From positions 1 through 64,000 of the forward strand of contig CACXLJ010000007.1 in NCBI GenBank assembly GCA_902768435.1: 64,000 bases of DNA, written 5' to 3'. The notes beneath the pieces were generated by a model. The model was not told where the DNA came from. It searched no databases and worked only from the letters and a program-made list of their open reading frames with translations. A program made the translations under genes and the position numbers. This document shows, one piece after another, positions 9,401-15,790 of the stretch (position 1 is its first letter; the number at the start of each line of letters is the position of its first letter). Source of the stretch: an uncultured Bacteroidales bacterium. GTDB lineage: Bacteria; Bacteroidota; Bacteroidia; Bacteroidales; Muribaculaceae.

Positions 9401-9510
9401 ACAGCCGATGGCTCTCTCCAAAAACTGACCTTGCTGCGGAAGATGTCATGCAAAAGCTCTTGCCACGCTTTGCGGTCGTATCTTGATTCGATAATGTCTC
9501 TGTAGTCCAT
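6490..9510 (-). CDS. Eco57I-type adenine-specific DNA methyltransferase
   Basis: The protein has 1006 residues. Residues 1-200 form an N-terminal domain with no nuclease motif I can defend. About 370-400 holds the GAFYTPKEIVNYMC segment typical of N6-adenine methylases, motif I is DPAIGSGAF (448-456, SAM binding), and motif IV is NPPY (646-649, catalysis). About 800-960 is a TaqI_C-like target-recognition region ending near the LEVIPIPIP segment. It should methylate adenine in double-stranded DNA. The size resembles type IIG enzymes, but the cutting activity may instead lie in the PLD-helicase encoded 8 bases upstream. Base composition is more AT-rich than flanking core genes, especially in the target-recognition half, which suggests transfer. 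Confidence 0.85.
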   Translation of the reverse strand: MDYRDIIESRYDRKAWQELLHDIFRSKVSFWREPSAVHASSRLAKQALNLGKISLADGESIAIYEIELTDNVDIERNRRGIRDMLTTDWRNMGYAGAFMFCYRQNESVLRFSYVSESWSFADDGTYKKDSTDTRRFTYLLGEGHRSRTAIQQFEGLKKSGLSLKDLTKAFSVDAVSDMFFDDYKQQYEDIIAFITGKRMVKVSNKWEERVVGEPNETIFSEFRVFADPEKAIRDYVKKLMGRLVFLQFLQKKGWLGVPVNAKWGDGDREFIQHLFENAADKDTFVDNVLEPLFNDINSERKGDIASSAVGKDIRVPYLNGGLFEPDAADAVNFPLPARFMKSMLDFFASYNFTIDENDPDDAEMGVDPEMLGRIFENLLEDNKDKGAFYTPKEIVNYMCRESLIAYLQTNIEKEEQKEAIRQFVTTHQFVEHLPSDTLEMLKNVKICDPAIGSGAFPMGLLKELYLCRATLEGFDQKKAAEIKKHIIQQNIYGVDIERGAVDTARLRFWLALIVDEESPEALPNLDFKIMQGNSLLESFHGVELNNLLGTQAVNQARIIFDEESCAQELLLKSLRDFYSCSEANQKKALRAKINAQLRDLLRTRITKPELQNEIDTLGAQNDKFFLWHTWFNDVFAKGGFDIVIGNPPYVNIANIKDDALRKCYQANYKTVKNKSDLYSIFTERAHRLLKDNGHCSFIFSNSWMGTDSFSIFRHFLIDETKIINLVDLPDKVFKNATVRTCIILFSKCKVLNHAISLIDFDGKTFLPMHRPLTYNEIKKYEHYPFSFEKGIDLNRVKNILLRDIATFTLGIKTSNDKRFVSSRPFPEDSYKLIRGRNLQRYNKPIAEEWIWYRPDLFMEKKGAGPRKLEYFIVDKKIVIQDIAQEICATIDFNQYLCADSINVIYSLKKGFSFEYILGLLNSKLIRFWNKRIFPEGLHIKKYQLEVIPIPIPTKEIQNKIEAIVNTILNAKANYCDEDTSNLEHDLDRLVYNLYALTDEEIRLIEQ

Positions 9511-9518
9511 ATCTAGAT

Positions 9519-12500
9519 TTACTTAAATGATTCTGAAAGTATGATTTCGGCCTCTATCTCCCCTTCGATTAACCTCGACTCCTCGGCCATATAATAAGGA
9601 GAATACTTTTTAGCCATTTCTATAATCTCGGCAAGTGCCTCGTCGTGGGTCATGCGTGCCTTGCCACCTGAGCGACGCAGGTTTTTCTGTATGCGTTGCA
9701 GTCGTTTAGCTATATATGTGATAACACCACGTTCTGCCAATGACTTGAGTTGAGCAACTTTCAAGTATAAATCACTGTCATCTATCTCACGCATAAAGTT
9801 AGTCAGCAAATTAACAGCGATGGTGACCTGTGCGCCCATGTTGCCCGAATCTTCTTTAGATGTCTCTTGCGACTGAGCTTCGGCATCACGAATTGAGCGA
9901 AACTTTTTCAAGGCTTTTTCCACATGGCTGTGGTGAGCTTCAATGCGTTCAACGGGTTGTTCGTCTTTTGCTGCCTTGAAATACTTCAGTGCATCAAGCA
10001 CCGAAATTTCTTCGGCATTCTCTGAAACAAGGAAGAACACCTTGCGGTAGTTGGTTTTTAGGAACACCAATGTGTCACCCGAGAGCGTAACGCCCTCAAC
10101 CATGCGAGGTTCACGACCGGTACGACTGCGCAACGACAGCTTGGCAATGCGGTTATATTCTCGTCGGTCAGTGAGATAGAGAGTGCGCAATTCCTCATAG
10201 TATGGTATTTCTTGATTGAAGTCTTTTTTCTGCTCTTTCATTGCCTCATCAAACAGCTTACTGAGGTTGCGGTCAATAATTTCGCTTCGAGAATAAATCT
10301 GGTTGTCTTCGCCAAATGTAGAGTGGAAAGTCTGAATCTTACTTACAGCAATCTGGTTGAGATTTATCTGCTGGTTGCCTTCTCTTGAGGGGTAGAACAC
10401 ATAGTTGTAGATGTGTTTAGACACCGAGCCAATGCGGTTCACACGACCGATGCGCTGCATGAGGCGTGTGGAGTTCCACGGAGTATCGTAATTGACAATC
10501 ACATTGGAGCGATGCAAGTTTACACCTTCGGCAAGCACGTCGGTTGTGAGAATTATATTGTAATCATCCAACTTCGTCTTATAGTTGGCATCAAAGTTTT
10601 CTCGTATGGTTTTGAACAACTTGCCTCGGTTATCCGACGAAATAACCAACACATCGGGGCGATTAATACGACGCTGCAGATAGTTGACGGTATCAACCGA
10701 CTCTGAGAATACAACAAGCTTCTGACCTGGGTTACGGTCTAGTTTGAATAACTCATGTTTAAGCAATTCATTGAACTTTGCAAATTTTGAGTCATCAGCA
10801 TCAGTGATATTTGCCCAGTCGTTGCACATCTTTTCTAAAATTGCCTGATCATGTTCTAGCATATTTATAAACTCAGGACGGAAATCGTCGGCTTTGAAAA
10901 TCGAATTCTTAGGATTATCCTCAGCTTTTGCATTTAACTTCTCCTCTATTTCTTCTTCTGAGAGTCCCGATTCAAGAAGCAGGTTGATATCAAGGTCTGG
11001 AGCGATGAAAACCTTATCGTTATTAAACATGTCAAGCATGTTCTGATTGGCTTTACGGAAATTGTCAATTGAAACTTGGAAAGCGTAGAAACTGCTTTCA
11101 AGACGTTTCACCAGTCCGTTTTTCCTGATTCCTGCCAAACTGCGACTCACGAGTTCTGCATTGTCATATAATCCATTTGCTGCTTCGGGTTTCAGATATG
11201 CGATAGCTTGGTAGCGCGCATAGGTAAGTTCCTTGTCAAGCGTTTGCATGGCTTGCTCAAACAGGTCGGCCAAATGCTCGTTCAATTCATAATTGCTCTC
11301 TATGGGCCGTTCCACCTTTGGGAAGCCGTTCACATCCTTGTTATAGCGAGGCACACTTTCGATATCGGTACGAGTACGACGAACGGTAAGTGGCTTAATA
11401 ATACGGTCTCTAACCCTTTCGGCAAGGTGTGTGAAATCTCTGATGTCGGCTTCTGGGTTATTACGAAGTCTTTTGAATTCACGAATCAGAGGTGAAAAGA
11501 ATGCTGTAAGGTTTACAACACCGTCTATTGTACAGTGGCGGGGGTCTTGAAAAAGTAATATTTGATTATATATATCCACCGGAGAGTTGTTCATCGGCGT
11601 TGCCGAAATAAGCATTACCTTTTTCTTGTAGCCAGGAATGTTACCGGTTTCGATGCGTGGCATTTTGCATATTTCTTGCAACTGTTCAAATGCCGAAGTG
11701 GTGTGGCTGCGGAACTTATGTGCCTCATCAACAAGCACGAGGTCATATTCATCAGCATTCCAATAATTATAGTTATCTTCATCCAGCACTTTCGACAAAC
11801 TACCGTTACTGATGAAGTTTGCGTATTTATCAATGCCAAAGTCTTTGAATGTTGTCTTCCAGTTTTGCTCAACTGCAGGTGGATAAACCACCAGAATTTT
11901 TGTGTGGTCACGTCCGTTCTCTATTAAGAACTTCTTTGCAATCATGGTGGCTATGACCGTTTTGCCGAGACCAACCACATCAGCAAGGAAAAAACCGTCG
12001 TATCGAATAAGTTTTTGATAACCTTCTACTACGGCATCAATTTGGTAGTCATATTTTGTGTAACCCTCAGGCATGTCAAATGGGTCGTCGTTATCAGTTT
12101 CCATTACGCGGTCTGAAAAATACTCCATGAGCATTTTGATATAAAGGTCATAAGGAGAGACATCGCCTTTGAGATATGTGTGCTCAATAGTCGTTTTTAC
12201 ATCTTCGGCAGTAATCTCACATCCTTTGGCTTCTTCCCAAAGAAGTTCAAACTCATCCTTGGCAAATTGCACATCCTCGTATTGTGTGAGTTTGACATTA
12301 AATTCATATTGATGATCGTTTGAAATACCAAGACCATTGCCCGACAGGTTGCTTGATCCTGTGATAGCCATCCCTTGGGTATATTGGTTGAAGTCGTCGG
12401 GATAAAGGATATAAATCTTGGCATGGATTTTCTTTGATGGGTGAGCACGCAGTTCTAGTTTTCCATCAAGAATATCTTGTACCATTTGAAACATACCATC

Positions 12501-12821
12501 CTCAATCTCTTTCTTGTAGAGAGAACTTTCAATATCTCGGCGCACCTCTTGCAAATAATCTTTCTTCACCTCATCTTCTGCACCAAAGAAAAGCTGTCCT
12601 CGTCTTGCAGCATCTGCGATGTATTTGTCAACATTGATGCCTATAAGCACTCTAACTTTTTTGATACTGTTAAGAAACGGCCTCAAATAAAAATAACCCG
12701 AAGCACGTAGAAAACCGACAACAGCATCTAAATTCTTAATTTGAGGATTATGTTCAAGCACACCTTCAAATTCTTTCATGAGGGTGTTCCCATTTCTATT
12801 AGTAAAAAACTTTGTACTCAT
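9519..12821 (-). CDS. PLD-nuclease/SNF2-like helicase fusion
   Basis: The protein has 1100 residues. The N-terminal domain is phospholipase-D-like: HAK at 133-135 and GSSNLS at 155-160 give a single HxK...GSxN half-site, so two subunits would build one nuclease site. A superfamily-2 helicase core follows: Walker A ADVVGLGKT (280-288), DEAH (365-368), SAT (406-408), then a C-terminal helicase domain near 690-840 ending in the motif-VI stretch QRIGRVNRIGS. The final 250 residues are helical and unassigned. Combined with the downstream methyltransferase this resembles a restriction system in which the helicase moves on DNA and the PLD domain cuts. It heads the operon. A weak promoter match TAAATTTG lies at 12924-12931. 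Confidence 0.85.
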   Translation of the reverse strand: MSTKFFTNRNGNTLMKEFEGVLEHNPQIKNLDAVVGFLRASGYFYLRPFLNSIKKVRVLIGINVDKYIADAARRGQLFFGAEDEVKKDYLQEVRRDIESSLYKKEIEDGMFQMVQDILDGKLELRAHPSKKIHAKIYILYPDDFNQYTQGMAITGSSNLSGNGLGISNDHQYEFNVKLTQYEDVQFAKDEFELLWEEAKGCEITAEDVKTTIEHTYLKGDVSPYDLYIKMLMEYFSDRVMETDNDDPFDMPEGYTKYDYQIDAVVEGYQKLIRYDGFFLADVVGLGKTVIATMIAKKFLIENGRDHTKILVVYPPAVEQNWKTTFKDFGIDKYANFISNGSLSKVLDEDNYNYWNADEYDLVLVDEAHKFRSHTTSAFEQLQEICKMPRIETGNIPGYKKKVMLISATPMNNSPVDIYNQILLFQDPRHCTIDGVVNLTAFFSPLIREFKRLRNNPEADIRDFTHLAERVRDRIIKPLTVRRTRTDIESVPRYNKDVNGFPKVERPIESNYELNEHLADLFEQAMQTLDKELTYARYQAIAYLKPEAANGLYDNAELVSRSLAGIRKNGLVKRLESSFYAFQVSIDNFRKANQNMLDMFNNDKVFIAPDLDINLLLESGLSEEEIEEKLNAKAEDNPKNSIFKADDFRPEFINMLEHDQAILEKMCNDWANITDADDSKFAKFNELLKHELFKLDRNPGQKLVVFSESVDTVNYLQRRINRPDVLVISSDNRGKLFKTIRENFDANYKTKLDDYNIILTTDVLAEGVNLHRSNVIVNYDTPWNSTRLMQRIGRVNRIGSVSKHIYNYVFYPSREGNQQINLNQIAVSKIQTFHSTFGEDNQIYSRSEIIDRNLSKLFDEAMKEQKKDFNQEIPYYEELRTLYLTDRREYNRIAKLSLRSRTGREPRMVEGVTLSGDTLVFLKTNYRKVFFLVSENAEEISVLDALKYFKAAKDEQPVERIEAHHSHVEKALKKFRSIRDAEAQSQETSKEDSGNMGAQVTIAVNLLTNFMREIDDSDLYLKVAQLKSLAERGVITYIAKRLQRIQKNLRRSGGKARMTHDEALAEIIEMAKKYSPYYMAEESRLIEGEIEAEIILSESFK

Positions 12822-12923
12822 ATTAATAAAAAAGAATTCCTAGGCAGTACCATTGAGCGACCTGAACTCATATAACTGCGATAAAGTTTGTAAGTTAGTT
12901 TATGTAAATCGGTCTAGATATCG

Positions 12924-12931
12924 CAAATTTA
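12924..12931 (-). promoter_or_regulatory. possible -7 element of the defence-like operon
   Basis: On the minus strand TAAATTTG fits the Bacteroidota -7 consensus TAnnTTTG, about 100 bases before the helicase start. I see no convincing -33 TTTG at the usual 19-22 base distance, so this is a weak call. Confidence 0.35.
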
Positions 12932-13170
12932 CAAAATACTCTCGAAAAAACCTTCTATCCCCTCCTTTTTCTTCCTCTCCCCTCAAAAATTCATGATAAT
13001 TCACGATAATTCGTGGAGCCACACCCCACACTGTCACTAAAAAAGAACCGCGCTCCGCGCGGCTTAGCGTGCAGCCCCTTTGTGCGAGTTATTTTTTCGC
13101 TGCCGGTGTGTCATTCTATATCATGTCAATGTATTGCGAGACGCAGTCTCGTACAAAAAACATTGCCCAA

Positions 13171-13205
13171 TTTGTTCCTGGGGTAAGATTTCTCGCGCGC
13201 CAGCA
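13171..13205 (+). repeat. dispersed element TTTGTTC...TTTCTCGCG, copy 1
   Basis: This copy begins TTTGTTCCTGG and reaches TTTCTCGCGCGCCAGC about 20 bases later. Related copies are at 13318-13360 in the same orientation and 62869-62903 in the opposite one. It lies in the gene-free stretch 12822-13881, where I see no supported protein gene. Confidence 0.7.
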
Positions 13206-13317
13206 CGACTCCTACACTCCCTTCCTCCGTAGAGTAAACTGTGCTTTCACCATCGCCCTGCCCCCAGTTTTCCCCTATCTTCGCCCACGCGAACCTTTAA
13301 AATGATAATTACAATGA

Positions 13318-13360
13318 TTTGTTCTTGGATTTGTAATATTTCTCGCGCGCCAGCGCGACC
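13318..13360 (+). repeat. dispersed element TTTGTTC...TTTCTCGCG, copy 2
   Basis: This second copy begins TTTGTTCTTGGATTTG and continues into TTTCTCGCGCGCCAGC, 147 bases from copy 1. Conserved blocks at both ends and a variable middle fit a decaying mobile or structural intergenic element. Confidence 0.7.
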
Positions 13361-13436
13361 CTCCCACTTCCGTACCACCTTCGTGTTATCACCCATTCAA
13401 TTCACGATTCATTTGTGGAAATTCGTGGAGGGTTAT

Positions 13437-13498
13437 CATACCACCTTCGTTACCGTTTTCATACCACCTTCGTTACCGTTTTCATACCACCTTCGTTC
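13437..13498 (+). repeat. 23-bp tandem repeat, about 2.7 units
   Basis: The unit beginning CATACCACCTTCGTTACCG repeats at 13437, 13460 and 13483 with a period of 23 bases. A diverged relative (GTACCACCTTCGTG) occurs about 65 bases earlier. It is not a multiple of three and lies between genes. Confidence 0.85.
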
Positions 13499-13544
13499 TA
13501 TCAAAATTTTCCAACAACCTGTCAATCAACCAATTCCAAAATTT

Positions 13545-13664
13545 CCCATTTTTCCCAACTTTCCCAACCTTCCCAACTTTCCCAACTTTCCCGCCTTTCC
13601 CAACCTTCCCGCCTTTCCCAACCTTCCCGCCTTTCCCCGCCTTCCCGCCTTTCCCCGCCATCCC
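13545..13664 (+). repeat. 9-bp C/T-rich array
   Basis: About a dozen 9-base units of the form CCCAACTTT, CCCAACCTT or CCCGCCTTT run in phase. On the minus strand they would read as a Gly-Lys-rich tripeptide repeat, but no signal or flanking domain supports a real protein. The strand asymmetry (pyrimidine only on the plus strand apart from A) could allow unusual DNA structure. Confidence 0.85.
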
Positions 13665-13768
13665 CAAAAATTCATGGTTCATCCGTGGCAACTTATGGAG
13701 ACATCAAAACATCCGAGCTTGCGAGGCTATGGCGGTGGGACAGTGCGACAAATCTGGAATTTTTATTC

Positions 13769-13797
13769 TATAATTTTAGCGAAGCTGTAATTTTAAG
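13769..13797 (+). repeat. 29-bp dispersed repeat, copy 2
   Basis: Identical to 5507-5535 over 29 bases, in the same orientation. It lies about 85 bases before the start of the fusion gene at 13882. Together the two copies enclose 8.2 kb holding the restriction-like operon and its upstream repeat-rich gap. Confidence 0.85.
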
Positions 13798-13881
13798 TGC
13801 GCAGCACGGCGTAAAATTTCTGAGGCAAGGGCGTGAGGATGCAGTTTTTTTTGTAATTTTACGGAAAAATACGACAAATCG

Positions 13882-14925
13882 ATGATGAAGAAGACGATGA
13901 TGGCACTGGTGCTGGCCTGCTTGGGCGGCGTGGTGCTGGCACAGGACATGAGAGAGTTTGTGAATCGTGAGCTGGGCAGCCATCCGCAGTCGCGGCTGAT
14001 TGACCTCTACAAGTCGTGCTTTCAGGACTTTATGGGTCCGGAGCACCTGATTAGCGACCGCGCGTCAGTGGAGGCGTATCTGGACCATGAGCTCGCCACG
14101 CCCATCGAGGGGGCGGCAGTGCTGCCCTACTACGAGCCTTGCGGGCCCGAGGGACGGCATGTGCGGGTGAACCTGAGCGCCGTGCAGCAGGGCGTGGTGA
14201 GCAAGGAGGCGCTGCTCGACGCGTTTGTGCGCAGCGCCAACGCAGGCCACCCCACAGTGAAGGCGTGGCAAAAGCGGTGGAGCAAGATGGTGCGCAACAT
14301 CGACCGCATGCAGCTCGGTCTGCCCTACCAGGCGCAGGACCGCGCGCTCATCGACAGCGTGCTGCGGGCGGGCCAATATGCCCTGAGCCACTCGCCCGAG
14401 TACCGCAGCGCCTACCAGCCCCACTACCGCATCGTGGAGCGCGGCATATTTGACCGCGAGATGAAGGCGAAACTCGACCAAGCCACTGAAATACAAACCA
14501 TAAAACTGAAAGAGATGCAACAGAACATGCAAGAAGTGCAGGCCTACCTCAAGGAGTGTGGAGCCTTCTACATCGCCACGACCGACGGCGACCAGCCACG
14601 GGTGCGACCCTTTGGCGTGTCGGAGATCATTGACGGCCGACTCTACATCATGACCGGCAAAGTGAAGGATGTGTACAAGCAGATGGCCGCCAATGGCAAG
14701 TTTGAGATTTGCGCCCTGAAGCCCAACGGCAGCGAGTGGATGCGCCTGAGCGGCACGCTGGTGCCCGACGAGACGCTCGCCACCAAGGAGGAGTTCCTGA
14801 ACCGCAACCCGGGCCTGAAGCGCATGTATAGCGCCGACGACGGCAACATGGCGATACTCTACATCACCCACGCCACCGCCCGCTTCTGCTCGTTTGCCGC
14901 GCCCGAGCGCCAGGTGAGGTTCTAA
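13882..14925 (+). CDS. exported domain fused to FMN-binding PNPOx-like domain
   Basis: The protein has 347 residues. Residues 1-20 are a signal peptide ending near VVLAQ. About 21-195 match a family of secreted Bacteroidales proteins of unknown function that I know as stand-alone proteins (features such as LYKSCFQDFMGPEHL). About 213-347 form a complete pyridoxamine-phosphate-oxidase-like split beta-barrel (IATTDGDQPRVRPFG and KVKDVYKQMAANGKFEICA), a family that binds FMN or F420 and is normally cytoplasmic. The linker near 14480-14515 is AT-rich and contains an ATG with a purine-rich lead, as if two adjacent genes had merged. An internal start at 14515 could still make the flavoprotein alone. 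The organism would otherwise need the cofactor outside the cytoplasm. Confidence 0.75.
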   Translation: MMKKTMMALVLACLGGVVLAQDMREFVNRELGSHPQSRLIDLYKSCFQDFMGPEHLISDRASVEAYLDHELATPIEGAAVLPYYEPCGPEGRHVRVNLSAVQQGVVSKEALLDAFVRSANAGHPTVKAWQKRWSKMVRNIDRMQLGLPYQAQDRALIDSVLRAGQYALSHSPEYRSAYQPHYRIVERGIFDREMKAKLDQATEIQTIKLKEMQQNMQEVQAYLKECGAFYIATTDGDQPRVRPFGVSEIIDGRLYIMTGKVKDVYKQMAANGKFEICALKPNGSEWMRLSGTLVPDETLATKEEFLNRNPGLKRMYSADDGNMAILYITHATARFCSFAAPERQVRF

Positions 14926-14948
14926 ATGCGAGGCAAGCCTCGCGGTTT

Positions 14949-15027
14949 AGGGTTGAGGGTTGAGAGAGCGAGCGGGGCTCGCGGTTGAGGGTTGAGGGAG
15001 CGAGCGGGGCTCGCGGTTGAGGGTTGA
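14949..15027 (+). repeat. 32-bp tandem repeat, about 2.3 units
   Basis: The unit GCGAGCGGGGCTCGCGGTTG... repeats at 14968 and 15000 (period 32), and a partial GGTTGAG run precedes it. GCGAGCGGGGCTCGC is itself a hairpin. It lies just after the fusion gene and before an octad array. Confidence 0.8.
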
Positions 15028-15035
15028 GGGGGGCG

Positions 15036-15084
15036 AATTTTCGATTATTCGAACATTCGAACATTCGAGTATTCGAGTATTCGA
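15036..15084 (+). repeat. 8-bp array with TTCG core
   Basis: About six 8-base units of the type ATTATTCG, AACATTCG and AGTATTCG run in phase. A longer array of the same period and TCGA core lies at 21549-21652. A short TTTTACTA repeat follows near 15110-15140. Confidence 0.85.
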
Positions 15085-15155
15085 TGTTTTATTGCGGAAG
15101 TGCTTGCTATTTTACTGCTTTACTATTTTACTATTTTACTAAAAGATAACTGGTT

Positions 15156-15701
15156 ATGATTGACGAGATTATTGCATATAACAGGGAGTTTGTGGACCGG
15201 AAGGGCTACGAACAGTATGTGACCGACAAGTATCCCAACAAGAAGCTGGCGGTGCTCACCTGCATGGACACCCGCCTGACCGAGCTGCTGCCCGCCGCGC
15301 TGGGGCTGAAGAACGGCGACGCCAAAATCATCAAGAACGCCGGCGGACTGGTGATCTCGCCCTTCGACTCGGCGATGCGCAGCCTGGTGGTGGCGGTGTA
15401 TGAGCTGGGGGTGGAAGAAATCATGGTGGTGGCACACTCCAACTGCGGCGCCTGCCACATGAGCTTTGACCACTTCCACCACGAGATGAATGCCCGCGGG
15501 GTGACCGACGCGACGCTCGACACCGTGCGCAAGTGCGGCATAGACCTGAACCACTGGCTCGAGGGCTTCCACGACCCCGCAGACTCGGTGCGCAACACCG
15601 TGGAGACCATCAAGACCCACCCGCTGATGCCCGCCGGCATGACGGTGCGCGGCTTCATCATCGACTCGGTGACAGGTGCCCTCGACGAGGTGCCCTGCTG
15701 A
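15156..15701 (+). CDS. beta-class carbonic anhydrase
   Basis: The protein has 181 residues. It catalyses reversible hydration of carbon dioxide to bicarbonate in the cytoplasm. Zinc and catalytic motifs are clear: CMDTR near residue 36 (Cys ligand and the Asp-Arg dyad) and HSNCGAC near 92 (His and Cys ligands). Its short length and motif spacing fit the small beta-class enzymes common in anaerobes. No signal peptide. The gene stands alone and converges on mnmE. I see no terminator of textbook form in the 89 bases between them. Confidence 0.93.
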   Translation: MIDEIIAYNREFVDRKGYEQYVTDKYPNKKLAVLTCMDTRLTELLPAALGLKNGDAKIIKNAGGLVISPFDSAMRSLVVAVYELGVEEIMVVAHSNCGACHMSFDHFHHEMNARGVTDATLDTVRKCGIDLNHWLEGFHDPADSVRNTVETIKTHPLMPAGMTVRGFIIDSVTGALDEVPC

Positions 15702-15790
15702 CCTGCGAGCACGAGCCGCCAGTCTAAAACGACATCAACCAGCCGCCACGAAAATGGCAGCCTGCAGAATCATATCTCACACAATAACAG

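Noticed and set aside
13482-13691. Gly-Lys repeat protein on the minus strand
   Set aside because: The frame is only the translation of a 9-bp array; no promoter or domain supports a gene.
5507-13797. 29-bp repeats as attachment sites of an integrative element
   Set aside because: No integrase, excisionase or tRNA target is present; kept only as an observation about flanking direct repeats.
13302-13885. Two overlapping plus-strand frames rich in Pro, Phe and Ser
   Set aside because: Translations of the 23-bp and 9-bp arrays and adjoining repeat elements.
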